Assembly: GCA_000432135.1 (NCBI GenBank) | Contig: HF990554.1 | Location: 15,803-28,823, forward strand | From: Firmicutes bacterium CAG:124 | Lineage (GTDB): Bacteria > Bacillota > Clostridia > Oscillospirales > Oscillospiraceae | Length of the DNA: 13,021 nucleotides | Direction of reading: 5' to 3' | In this document: in pieces, positions 1-6,586 of the stretch | How positions within the stretch are numbered: position 1 is the first letter of the stretch | How the letters are laid out: each line of letters opens with the position of its first letter | Position numbers and translations under genes: made by a program | The notes under the pieces: model-generated | The model's input: only the letters and a program-made list of their open reading frames with translations | The model's database searches: none | Told to the model about the DNA's origin: nothing

Positions 1-530
1 AGGAAAAGGCGCGGCGTTTCCACCAGCGTTTCCATTTTTTCATACGGGAAGTCGGCCGATTTCTGGTTTGTCTTGATCTGCATTGCCTCGTCCGTGAATC
101 GAATCTTCGGCTTTGACGACAGATCCATCCCGCCGAGGCTCTTTAGCAGCAGCGACGCGGATCTCTGAAACTGCCGCGTCATGCTCGCGTCCGGCCTTGG
201 CAGGAGCCGCGCCGCCGCAATGACCAGCGCGATCGCGCCTACGGCAAGCAGCGTCGTGTTCCTCGGCTCCGTCAGGCCTGTCACGAGTAGGAAAACGCCT
301 ATGGCCGCCAAAACCACAGACAAAACAGTCTGCACGGTCTTCCGGCGCTTCAGCACCGGATTGTCGGCCCGGTTCGCTTCCGCAAAGCGGTTCACGCCGT
401 CGGTCATGCGCCAGAGCTTCGGGTTCATCTTCCGCGAAATGATCTCCGTGCGCGCCCGCAGCGCCTTCGCGAGCTCCTCCTGAAGCTCTGCGCTGTAGGG
501 CGTGGGGACAAATACAAATTCGCTCGGCAT
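1..530 (-). CDS. YcxB-like membrane protein, C-terminus cut off by window edge
   Basis: Reading leftward from the ATG at 530, the frame stays open to the window edge and gives 176 complete residues. It begins MPSEFVFVPTPYSAELQ. A cytoplasmic-looking N-terminal part contains a basic KRRK patch at residues 61-64. Two hydrophobic segments follow at about 67-87 and 92-111, and then a soluble part with RFTDEAMQIKTN and FPYEKMETLVET at 144-172. Two close membrane helices followed by this beta-rich tail match the YcxB-like family (PF14317), whose function is unknown. The start is supported by AGAGGA about 7 nt upstream. Nothing seen links it to the sensory operon upstream, and the repeat array lies between them. 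I recognise the domain with moderate confidence; the function is unknown and the C-terminus is not visible. Confidence 0.75.
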   Translation of the reverse strand, partial: MPSEFVFVPTPYSAELQEELAKALRARTEIISRKMNPKLWRMTDGVNRFAEANRADNPVLKRRKTVQTVLSVVLAAIGVFLLVTGLTEPRNTTLLAVGAIALVIAAARLLPRPDASMTRQFQRSASLLLKSLGGMDLSSKPKIRFTDEAMQIKTNQKSADFPYEKMETLVETPRLF

Positions 531-564
531 ATGGCGGTTCCTCTCTTTCTCTATGGTATTGGCG

Positions 565-596
565 GCGGTTTTGCGCAGGAAAAGTCGAAAAACCGC
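565..596. repeat. 8-bp inverted repeat upstream of the YcxB-like gene
   Basis: GCGGTTTT at 565-572 is the reverse complement of AAAACCGC at 589-596, with 16 nt between the arms. It sits 35-66 nt upstream of the YcxB-like start, where a promoter or operator would lie. I could not find a convincing -35/-10 pair for that gene. It may be an operator or a leader hairpin, or chance. Confidence 0.4.
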
Positions 597-605
597 TTGT
601 GGTTG

Positions 606-884
606 GTAGGGGCGGGGCTCTGCTCCGCCCGGCGGAAAACGCTGCGTTCGCGTGAGAACTTGCGGCAAATTCGTATGCAGTTACCCACTTGGTTGTAGGG
701 GCCGACGACTCTGTCGGCCCTGAAAATGCTGCGAATTCGCCATGGATTTCCGTAAAAATGCTGCGTCCTGCGGGCGGACAGAGTCGTCCGCCCCTACACC
801 GAAATGCGCAGATGCATACGAATTTGCCGAGGATTTCCGATGATTCGGTGCATTCTGCCGGGCGGAGCAGAGCCCCGCCCCTAC
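606..884. repeat. 279-bp composite inverted repeat (units A-B-C-D)
   Basis: Outer units A (606-631) and D (859-884) are perfect 26-bp reverse complements. Further inside, the 16-mer at 663-678 (CGGCAAATTCGTATGC) is exactly reverse-complemented at 814-829. The inner units B and C are near reverse complements. The whole block is therefore a long, partly degraded palindrome rather than isolated hairpins, and could have arisen by insertion of one element into another or by inverted duplication. Confidence 0.8.
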
Positions 885-945
885 CAAAATTGTGTTGTTA
901 TAGCGGAAATCTCAGGCGGATAAGAATGCAGTTTCCTGCGTGTTC

Positions 946-1184
946 GTAGGGGCCGATGCCTACATCGGCCCGTTGGGAAGCTGCGAAATCGCCGGAGATT
1001 CCCGTAAAATCGGTATATTCTGCGGGCGGACAGAGTCGTCCGCCCCTACGGAGTACAGGGGGCAGCGAAACCTTGCTGCAGGGGTCGACGACTCTGTCGG
1101 CCCGTTTGGGTAGTTACGAATTCGCCGAAGAGTTCTGTAAAAACGGACTGTTCTGCGCGGGCCGATGTAGGCATCGGCCCCTAC
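946..1184. repeat. 239-bp composite inverted repeat (units E-F-G-H)
   Basis: Units E (946-972) and H (1158-1184) are perfect 27-bp reverse complements, with stem GGGCCGAT/ATCGGCCC. They enclose F and G, which are imperfect reverse complements facing outward (minus then plus). G is the most degenerate unit, starting GCAGGGGTC instead of GTAGGGGCC. The block ends 61 bp beyond the stop of the sugar-binding protein gene. Its hairpins could end that transcript, but no U-tract follows any of them on the minus strand. Confidence 0.75.
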
Positions 1185-1244
1185 AACCAAATGCATTGTG
1201 CGTATTTTTGGGGGTGCTCCGAAATCTGCTGCGGTCGAATCCGC

Positions 1245-2210
1245 TCAGCGCAAAACTGGGAACAGGAGCTTCTGGTTTTCCTGCGTGTACATATTTTCCC
1301 GCGTAATGAGGACGCAGGAAACCTCAACGAAATCGTCGGTCTGCTCGCCGTTTGCCACGCGAACGGCCTGCTGGACGGCCACGTAGCCCATGTTGAACGG
1401 CCGCTGCGTGACAATGGCCTGAATGATGTTCTGCTCTAAAAACTGGATCTGCCGCTGCGAATTGTCGCAGCCGACGACATAGACGCGCCCGCCCATGCCC
1501 AGCTCGACCAGCGCGTTTGCCGCGCCGACGTTGCAGACCTCGTTCGTGCACACAAAGCCCCGGATCTCCGGGTCGGCGGAAAGAAGCTCCGTCGTGATCG
1601 TCTGCGCCTGCTCGGTCGAGTTGTCGCAGCAGAAGCTGCCGAGGATCTCGATATTTCCTGCCTCGTTCAGTGCGTCCAGAACGCCGCGCGTGCGTTCAAT
1701 GCCCGTTGTGGTCGTCAGCATATGCTGAATGACCGCGACCTTTCCGCCCTCCGGCAGATAGGATGCCATGGCGCGGCCCATCTCCAGCCCGATCTCATAG
1801 CTGTTGCTGCCGACAAAGCAGGCGCGGCCTGCGGCATTGACGTCCGTGTCGATCGCAACGACGCCGATCCCGGCAGCGATGGCTTCCTCCGTTGCTTCCG
1901 CGCAGCGGTCATAGTCCGCGGCAGAGAGGATCATGACGTCCGGCTTATCCGCTGTCACCTGCCGGATCAGCTCGATCTGCTTGTCAATGTCAATTTCGCG
2001 CGGCGAGGTCAGGACCTTCAGCTCGACGCCGTATTCCTCCGCCGCCTTTTCAACGCCGGACAGGAGCGTTCCCCAGAACTCCGCGACCTCTGTCACGGTT
2101 TTCAGAACCAGCGTCACCCGCAGCGGCTTCTGTGCTGCCGCGCAGCCCGCAAGATTCAGGAGCAGACAGAGCAGCAGGAGAAAAACGGTGCATTTTTTAA
2201 TCCTCCGCAT
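1245..2210 (-). CDS. Periplasmic-type sugar-binding lipoprotein (RbsB-like, Peripla_BP_4)
   Basis: A 321-aa extracellular binding protein. Residues 1-22 are a lipoprotein signal (MRRIKKC, then a Leu-rich stretch) ending in lipobox LAGC with Cys23. From residue 31 it shows the two-lobe periplasmic binding fold: RVTLVLKTV, the repeated KPDVMILSAADY and IGVVAIDTDVNAAGR strands, then GFVCTNEVCNVGAANAL and VYVVGCDNS near the hinge. I chose the ATG at 2210 because GGAGGAGG lies just upstream and the signal peptide then has normal length; an upstream in-frame start at 2270 would add non-signal residues. It overlaps the histidine kinase 3' end by 14 nt, implying coupled translation. No transporter permease or ATPase is nearby, so a sensory co-receptor role is inferred, as in the clostridial XylFII-LytS-YesN system. 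The ligand is unknown. Confidence 0.88.
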   Translation of the reverse strand: MRRIKKCTVFLLLLCLLLNLAGCAAAQKPLRVTLVLKTVTEVAEFWGTLLSGVEKAAEEYGVELKVLTSPREIDIDKQIELIRQVTADKPDVMILSAADYDRCAEATEEAIAAGIGVVAIDTDVNAAGRACFVGSNSYEIGLEMGRAMASYLPEGGKVAVIQHMLTTTTGIERTRGVLDALNEAGNIEILGSFCCDNSTEQAQTITTELLSADPEIRGFVCTNEVCNVGAANALVELGMGGRVYVVGCDNSQRQIQFLEQNIIQAIVTQRPFNMGYVAVQQAVRVANGEQTDDFVEVSCVLITRENMYTQENQKLLFPVLR

Positions 2211-3987
2211 GGCTGTCCTCCTCCTTTCCACGTACAATGGGCAGCACAAGCATGACCATTGTGCGCACACCGGGCGTAGAATAATACTTCATAACGGCGT
2301 CCGGGCCGAAGAACAGCTGCAGCCGCTCGTTGACGTTATAAACGCCGATCTTGGTGCTCTCCGCGTCGGATTCCTTTTTGTCGAGAATGGTTTCCAGCTG
2401 CTCCGGCGTCATGCCCACGCCGTCGTCCTCGACGGTGATGAGCAGGCGGTCCTCCTCCAGCAGCGACTCAATGCGCACCGTGCCGCCCTGCTGCTTGACC
2501 TTGATGCCGTGATAGATCGCGTTTTCCACCAGCGGCTGCAAAATGAGCTTCGGCAGCAGGCAGTCCTCCGTCTGCGGGTCAAGGTCGATCTCGTAGCGGA
2601 GCTTTTCGTTGTAGCGCATCTTCTGGATGGTCAGATAGCTGCGCACATGGGCGATCTCCTTTTTGAGCGTGTTGGTGTCGGAGCCGTCGCCGATGGAAGA
2701 GCGCAGCAGCAGCGCCAGCGCACTCGTCATCTCCACGACCTCCGCATTGCGTCCGGCGTGGCTCATCCAGATAATAGAGTCGAGCGTGTTGTAAAGAAAA
2801 TGCGGCTGGATCTGCGCCTGCAGCGCCTTCCATTCGCTCTTGCGCTTCTGCTCCTCGCTGCGCAGCCGTTCGTCCATCAGTTCGGCAGTTTTGGCGATCA
2901 TGTGGTCAAAGCTGTCGGACAGCTGGCCAAGCTCCGTGCGGGAGGATACCTGGCTGCGCACGTGCAGATCGCCGTCCTCCACGCGCCGCATCGTCTGCAT
3001 CAGACGGCGGATGGGTCCTGCGATGGAGCGCGAGAGCTGAAGCGCGAACACCAGCGCAAGAATGAGCGCCGCCGCCGCGATGAGCAGATAGGTCTTGTAG
3101 ATCCTGTCCTGACTGCGCAGCAGCTCCTGCGTGTAGGCAACGCCCACCGCCGTCCATCCGGTGGCCTCCGATGCGCAGGCTACATAGAGCCTGCGCATCC
3201 TGCCCTTGCCGGAGAGCGTGCGGCCGTCCGCCGCTGCCAGCACCTCCGCGACGTTTTCCTCCTTCAGTCCCGCATAGATCAGATCCTGCTGCGGGTGCCA
3301 GAGGATGCCGCCGCTCTGGTCGATCAGATAGATATAGCCCCGGCTGCCGAGCTGGATATCCGCGCAGAGCCGGTCGATGATCTGGTAGTTAAGGTCGATG
3401 AGCAGAACGCCCTGCATATTCCCTGCGCGGTCGAGCACGGCCTTGGAGAACGAAACGACCCAGTTGTACTGGCCCGCGATCAGGTTTTCCACGCGCGAGG
3501 ACGACACCTGCACCTCGTTCGGCTCCTGCAGCGCGGCCTGGTACCAGTCTGCATTCTGGTAATTGGAATATGTGTTGAGCGACGCACCCTCGCTTCCGAA
3601 CAGCGCGCCGCCGGATTCCGGGATCAGGGCGATGGCCGTGATCTCCGAGCGGATCTTCTGTGCGGCGGCCAGCTGCTCCTGCGCTTCGCGGCAGGCCGCG
3701 TCCGTCAGCCGGTGCTCGTTGGCCGCACGTAGATAGGCCGCGACTGCGCCGTTGTCGACAATAAAATCGGAAATATCCTTCATGTACTCCACGTACATAT
3801 CAAGCTCGGCGTTGACGCGGCGGATCAGCTGCTCGGTGTACTCCGTCGAGCTGTCCAGCAGCTCGTTCGTCGAGACGCTGATCGACACATAGGTCATGGC
3901 TGCCGTAATGACGAGGATCAGCAGCATGAACAGCGCCGCGATCCGCGTGCCGATGGAGTGCCGGGAAAAAAGTCGTGCTTCGGTCAT
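2197..3987 (-). CDS. YesM-type sensor histidine kinase (Cache, HAMP, His_kinase, HATPase_c)
   Basis: A 596-aa membrane sensor kinase. The first membrane helix lies at about 14-38 and an extracellular dCache-like sensor at about 40-290. A second helix follows at about 299-318, then HAMP at 319-372 (SIAGPIRRLMQTM, EDGDL). The phospho-acceptor region is AQIQPHFLYNTLDSIIW with His396, typical of the PF06580 family. The ATPase part has the N-box LILQPLVENAIYHG (Asn489), the DDGVGM box at 521-526 and IGVYNVNERL near 547-556. All catalytic motifs look intact. Its start overlaps the response regulator stop as ATGA (4 nt), and its end overlaps the binding-protein start by 14 nt, so the three genes form one operon. 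It probably phosphorylates the adjacent YesN-type regulator. The signal may be a carbohydrate, directly or through the binding protein. Confidence 0.95.
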   Translation of the reverse strand: MTEARLFSRHSIGTRIAALFMLLILVITAAMTYVSISVSTNELLDSSTEYTEQLIRRVNAELDMYVEYMKDISDFIVDNGAVAAYLRAANEHRLTDAACREAQEQLAAAQKIRSEITAIALIPESGGALFGSEGASLNTYSNYQNADWYQAALQEPNEVQVSSSRVENLIAGQYNWVVSFSKAVLDRAGNMQGVLLIDLNYQIIDRLCADIQLGSRGYIYLIDQSGGILWHPQQDLIYAGLKEENVAEVLAAADGRTLSGKGRMRRLYVACASEATGWTAVGVAYTQELLRSQDRIYKTYLLIAAAALILALVFALQLSRSIAGPIRRLMQTMRRVEDGDLHVRSQVSSRTELGQLSDSFDHMIAKTAELMDERLRSEEQKRKSEWKALQAQIQPHFLYNTLDSIIWMSHAGRNAEVVEMTSALALLLRSSIGDGSDTNTLKKEIAHVRSYLTIQKMRYNEKLRYEIDLDPQTEDCLLPKLILQPLVENAIYHGIKVKQQGGTVRIESLLEEDRLLITVEDDGVGMTPEQLETILDKKESDAESTKIGVYNVNERLQLFFGPDAVMKYYSTPGVRTMVMLVLPIVRGKEEDSHAED

Positions 3988-5513
3988 GTCCCGCTCTCCG
4001 CCTCCCTGTACTGCCGGGGCGTCATGCCGGTTCTGCGGCGGAAGGTGAGCGAGAAATAATGCGGGTCGGCAAAGCCGATGCGCTCGGCGATCTCATAAGT
4101 GCACAGCCCCGTTTCACGCAGATATTCCTTGGCCTTCTCCATACGCAGGTTTGTCAGATATTCCACGAACGACTGGCCGGTCTTTTCCTTGAATACCGTT
4201 GAAAAATAGCTGCGGCTGACGCCGAGATGCTCCAGCACGTCCGGCAGCTTGAGATCGCAGTCGGCATAGTGCTCGTTAATATACGCGACGGCCAGACGGC
4301 CGCAGCGGGCGGCAGGCGTGTCGTTCTGCTGGGCCTGACATTGCAGAATATAGCCCTCAAGCCGCTCGACGGACAGCCGTACCTCCTCCAGCGCATAGCC
4401 CTGCTGCGGAAGGAGCATGGCGGGCGCGCGCAGCAGCTGCTCGCGCGTCAGATGCGAGGCCACGAGGATCTGCAGGCGCTGCAGAACGGGGCGGCACTCG
4501 CTCTCATGCACCCTGCGGCGGCGCATACAGGTAAAAAGCGTCCCGGTCAGCTCCAATGCACGGCTGCCGCTGCCGGATTGGAGCGTGCTTGCGATCTGCG
4601 CCGCAGTCGGACAGTCGTCCGTCTGCAAAGAGCCGGAGGATTTGCGCAGCTCCGGGTCAAACAACAGTGTCTCGCCTGTGGAAAACGCGTAGCCCAGCGC
4701 GTGCTGCGCCTCCTGCGCAGACTGCCGCAGGCCGTCAAGCCCGGCATAGGCTCCGCCGATCCCGATGGGGGCGGTGATCTCCGCCTCCTGCATCACTGCG
4801 CGCAGATGGCGCGCTCCGGCGGCGGTGCGCGCCATGAGTTCCGCCGTTTCATCGCCGCTGACGATGAGCATAACGTGCTGGTCGCCGAGCAGCCGGAGCT
4901 GCGCGGGCGCACAGCCCTGCGCCACCCGATGGCCCTGCGCCTCAAAGCCCTCGGGGCGCTGCGGCAGCGCCGCCAGCGCGACCGCATGGAACCGCCCGCC
5001 AAGCTCAACACCGGCGGCAAGCGTCGCCTCCGGCAGCTCCTGCGCCGTGTCGGACTGTAAAAGCCCCTGAAAGAAATGATCCTTCAGCACCTCGTCTGCC
5101 AGCACGGCCCGGCTGTAAAGCCCCTGCCGGTTGTCCCGGCGCGAAAGCTCCGCAGACAGGTTCTCCAGCAGCTGATCAAACTCCTTCGGGCTGACGGGCT
5201 TGAGCAGATAATCGTGGACATGGTACCGGATGGCCTTCTGCGCATAGGAAAACTCGCTGAAGCCGGTCAGCACGACGACGATCGTGTCCGGAAATTTCTC
5301 ATAGATGTTCCGCGCCAACTCCAGCCCGTCGACAAAGGGCATACAGATATCCGTGATGACCACATCCGGCAGCACGGATTCGAGCTGTTCAAGCGCCTGA
5401 CGGCCATTTTCAAAGACATGGGGCGGCGCAAAGCCGAATTTGTCCCAATTGGTGTTCTGTGCCATGGACTCCCGGACAAGCATTTCATCCTCTACAAGCA
5501 TGATCTGGTACAT
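3984..5513 (-). CDS. YesN-type response regulator with AraC DNA-binding domain
   Basis: A 509-aa cytoplasmic transcription factor. The receiver domain (about 3-120) has the acidic pocket VEDE (8-10), phospho-acceptor Asp55 in VVITDICMP, Thr83 in VLTGFSEF and Lys105 in YLLKPVSP. The middle (about 125-400) is a long, poorly conserved linker domain usual in YesN proteins. The C-terminal AraC-type double helix-turn-helix spans about 405-505, with LPDVLEHLGVSRSYFSTVFK and YEIAERIGFADPHYFSLTFR. The start is supported by AAAGGAGGG about 9 nt upstream. It is the first gene of the sensor operon. The target genes are not in the window, unless it controls its own operon through the palindrome at 5535-5554. 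Confidence 0.95.
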   Translation of the reverse strand: MYQIMLVEDEMLVRESMAQNTNWDKFGFAPPHVFENGRQALEQLESVLPDVVITDICMPFVDGLELARNIYEKFPDTIVVVLTGFSEFSYAQKAIRYHVHDYLLKPVSPKEFDQLLENLSAELSRRDNRQGLYSRAVLADEVLKDHFFQGLLQSDTAQELPEATLAAGVELGGRFHAVALAALPQRPEGFEAQGHRVAQGCAPAQLRLLGDQHVMLIVSGDETAELMARTAAGARHLRAVMQEAEITAPIGIGGAYAGLDGLRQSAQEAQHALGYAFSTGETLLFDPELRKSSGSLQTDDCPTAAQIASTLQSGSGSRALELTGTLFTCMRRRRVHESECRPVLQRLQILVASHLTREQLLRAPAMLLPQQGYALEEVRLSVERLEGYILQCQAQQNDTPAARCGRLAVAYINEHYADCDLKLPDVLEHLGVSRSYFSTVFKEKTGQSFVEYLTNLRMEKAKEYLRETGLCTYEIAERIGFADPHYFSLTFRRRTGMTPRQYREAESGT

Positions 5514-5534
5514 ACGGCGCGCCCTCCTTTGTAT

Positions 5535-5575
5535 TTGTTATTAGTGTATAACAAAACGGTCAAAATTGCAATCAA
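5535..5575 (-). promoter_or_regulatory. Possible promoter and 20-bp palindrome ahead of the YesN operon
   Basis: TTGTTAT (5535-5541) and ATAACAA (5548-5554) form a perfect 7-bp inverted repeat with a 6-nt spacer, 22 nt upstream of the yesN-type start. On the minus strand, plausible promoter pairs are TTGATT (5570-5575) with TTATAC (5546-5551), 18 nt apart, or TTGACC (5558-5563) with TAACAA (5535-5540), 17 nt apart. Neither is a strong match, so the promoter is uncertain; the palindrome itself is certain. It would overlap the -10 region and could serve as an operator. Confidence 0.4.
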
Positions 5576-5582
5576 ATTTAGC

Positions 5583-5663
5583 AATTCGCCAATATGCCCG
5601 TGCGGTATGACGCGGAAAAATTCGCCAATATCGAACGTATCCGGTTGCTGAACGATATTCGGC
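5583..5663. promoter_or_regulatory. Repeated operator-like motif AATTCGCCAATAT upstream of the IclR gene
   Basis: AATTCGCCAATAT occurs twice as a perfect 13-bp direct repeat at 5583-5595 and 5619-5631, 36 bp apart. The second copy is part of TTCG-N7-CGAA (5621-5635). Its AATATCG (5627-5633) is mirrored by CGATATT (5653-5659), which falls in the spacer of the IclR promoter. The layout fits binding sites for a regulator shared by, or specific to, the divergent genes. IclR itself or the YesN-type protein are the obvious candidates. Confidence 0.5.
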
Positions 5664-5673
5664 ATGATATAGT
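5645..5673 (+). promoter_or_regulatory. Sigma-A type promoter of the IclR gene
   Basis: TTGCTG at 5645-5650 and TATAGT at 5668-5673 are separated by exactly 17 nt. The start codon lies 35 nt after the -10. The spacer contains one arm (5653-5659) of an inverted repeat, suggesting repression by promoter occlusion. Confidence 0.7.
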
Positions 5674-5708
5674 AAAGGAAACGCAATGAACAGAAAGGAA
5701 GCTTCAGC

Positions 5709-6479
5709 ATGGCAGAACAGGAAGGCAAAACCATACACTCCGTTGCGAAGGCGATCCGTCTTCTCGACATTCTGACGGAAAGCGGTCAGCCCGCTTCCCT
5801 GACGGAGCTTTATCAGAAAACCGGCTGGCCGAAGAGCACGATCCACGGTCTGCTGTCCACGATGCGCGAATCCGGACTGATCGAGCAGATGCCGAATGGC
5901 CGCTACTGGCTGGGCATCCGCCTGTTTGAATACGGCTGTGCCGTCTCCAACTCATGGGATATCGGTACGATTGCACGGCCGCATATGCAGAGTATCTGCG
6001 CTGAACTTGGCGAGAGTGTATTCCTGTCGGTTTTTGACCGTGCAGCAGTCGTAACGCTGGCAGAGGAGGAGTCCCGCGCAAGTCTTCGCGTCGTGTCCGA
6101 GGTCGGCGCACGGCTTCCGGTCTATTGTACGTCGCAGGGAAAGCTGTTTCTTGCCAACAGTTCCCCGGCGGAGTGCCGCCGCATTCTTACACACACCGAA
6201 CTCAAGGCCTTCACGCCCCATACACTTACCACGCCAGAGCAGTTTGTGCCCGAACTTACCCGCATCCGTGAGCAGGGCTACGCTGTGGAAAACGGCGAGT
6301 ATAAGATCGGCCTGCGCTCCGTCTCCGCGCCGATCCATGACGTGACCGGCGAGGTACGCTACGCCATCGGCTGCGTCGGAATGTTCCGGCAGGTGCAGTC
6401 CGACGAGTTTCTCCGCGCCATCCGCCTCGTCTGCGCCGCAGCCGAGACGATCTCCCGCGCCATCGGCTATCACGGATAA
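5709..6479 (+). CDS. IclR-family transcriptional regulator
   Basis: A 256-aa DNA-binding regulator. The N-terminal winged helix-turn-helix spans about 8-65: HSVAKAIRLLDILTESGQPAS, a recognition helix at WPKSTIHGLLSTM (40-52), and a wing ending NGRYWLG. The C-terminal IclR effector domain runs from about 80 to 250, with the conserved GARLPVYCTSQGKLFLA (133-149) and NGEYKIGLRSVSAPI (195-209). Length is normal for the family. AAAGGAAG precedes the ATG by about 8 nt. It stands alone between its own promoter and a strong terminator. IclR regulators often bind small metabolites and control a neighbouring operon, so the divergent sensor operon is a possible target (inference). The ligand cannot be read from the sequence. 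Confidence 0.95.
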   Translation: MAEQEGKTIHSVAKAIRLLDILTESGQPASLTELYQKTGWPKSTIHGLLSTMRESGLIEQMPNGRYWLGIRLFEYGCAVSNSWDIGTIARPHMQSICAELGESVFLSVFDRAAVVTLAEEESRASLRVVSEVGARLPVYCTSQGKLFLANSSPAECRRILTHTELKAFTPHTLTTPEQFVPELTRIREQGYAVENGEYKIGLRSVSAPIHDVTGEVRYAIGCVGMFRQVQSDEFLRAIRLVCAAAETISRAIGYHG

Positions 6480-6485
6480 ACAGGC

Positions 6486-6520
6486 CCGCCGGACAGTTTT
6501 TTCTGTCCGGCGGTTATTTT
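6486..6520 (+). terminator. Intrinsic terminator after the IclR gene
   Basis: An 11-bp perfect stem, CCGCCGGACAG (6486-6496) with CTGTCCGGCGG (6503-6513), encloses a loop of six T and is followed by TTATTTT. It starts 7 nt after the stop codon. The -35 of the next gene begins just beyond it. Confidence 0.95.
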
Positions 6521-6523
6521 GCT

Positions 6524-6552
6524 TGCATGTATGCGGCATCGCATGATATACT
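6524..6552 (+). promoter_or_regulatory. Sigma-A type promoter of the Tim44-like gene
   Basis: TTGCAT (6524-6529) and TATACT (6547-6552) are 17 nt apart, and the ATG at 6587 lies 34 nt downstream of the -10. The promoter begins immediately after the IclR terminator. An in-frame ATG at 6527 lies inside it and therefore cannot be the start. Confidence 0.75.
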
Positions 6553-6586
6553 GGAAGGGAAAAAGAAAGAAAAAGGGGGATCCTTC

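Larger units (their letters stand above)
606..1184. repeat. Array of eight GTAGGGGC-type hairpin units in nested inverted order
   Basis: The gene-free stretch 531-1244 is dominated by eight 26-27 bp units, each beginning GTAGGGG (plus) or ending CCCCTAC (minus), and each an imperfect palindrome able to form a 7-8 bp GC-rich stem with a 6-nt loop. Positions and directions are A+ 606-631, B+ 695-720, C- 771-797, D- 859-884, E+ 946-972, F- 1023-1049, G+ 1078-1104, H- 1158-1184. D is the exact reverse complement of A, and H of E. B/C and F/G are near matches. The spacer segments before C, D, F and H (733-770, 819-857, 983-1022, 1117-1157) also resemble one another. No ORF here has family-like features. 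It resembles BIME/REP-type or non-autonomous mobile repeats; the class is an inference. Confidence 0.85.

Noticed and set aside
606..1184. CRISPR array
   Set aside because: Units alternate in orientation, are palindromic, differ in sequence, and their spacers are related and uneven in length; no cas gene is present.
689..1306. Small open frames inside the repeat array (for example 689-949 and 956-1306)
   Set aside because: They are translations of the hairpin repeats, giving GGQSRPPL-like repeated words, without ribosome sites.
2211..2270. Upstream start for the sugar-binding protein
   Set aside because: It would place 20 Cys-rich, non-signal residues before the signal peptide. The ATG at 2210 follows GGAGGAGG.
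1933..3732. Long plus-strand open frame (599 codons) opposite the kinase and binding-protein genes
   Set aside because: The opposite strand encodes clear kinase motifs. The plus frame gives Arg/Ala/Leu-rich text without motifs or a ribosome site, typical of antisense frames in GC-rich DNA.
4227..5060. Plus-strand open frame (277 codons) opposite the response regulator
   Set aside because: It lies within the YesN linker and HTH region and shows no recognisable domain.
6527..6586. Upstream in-frame ATG for the Tim44-like protein
   Set aside because: It lies within the promoter, upstream of the -10, while the ATG at 6587 has a good ribosome site and begins a normal signal peptide.
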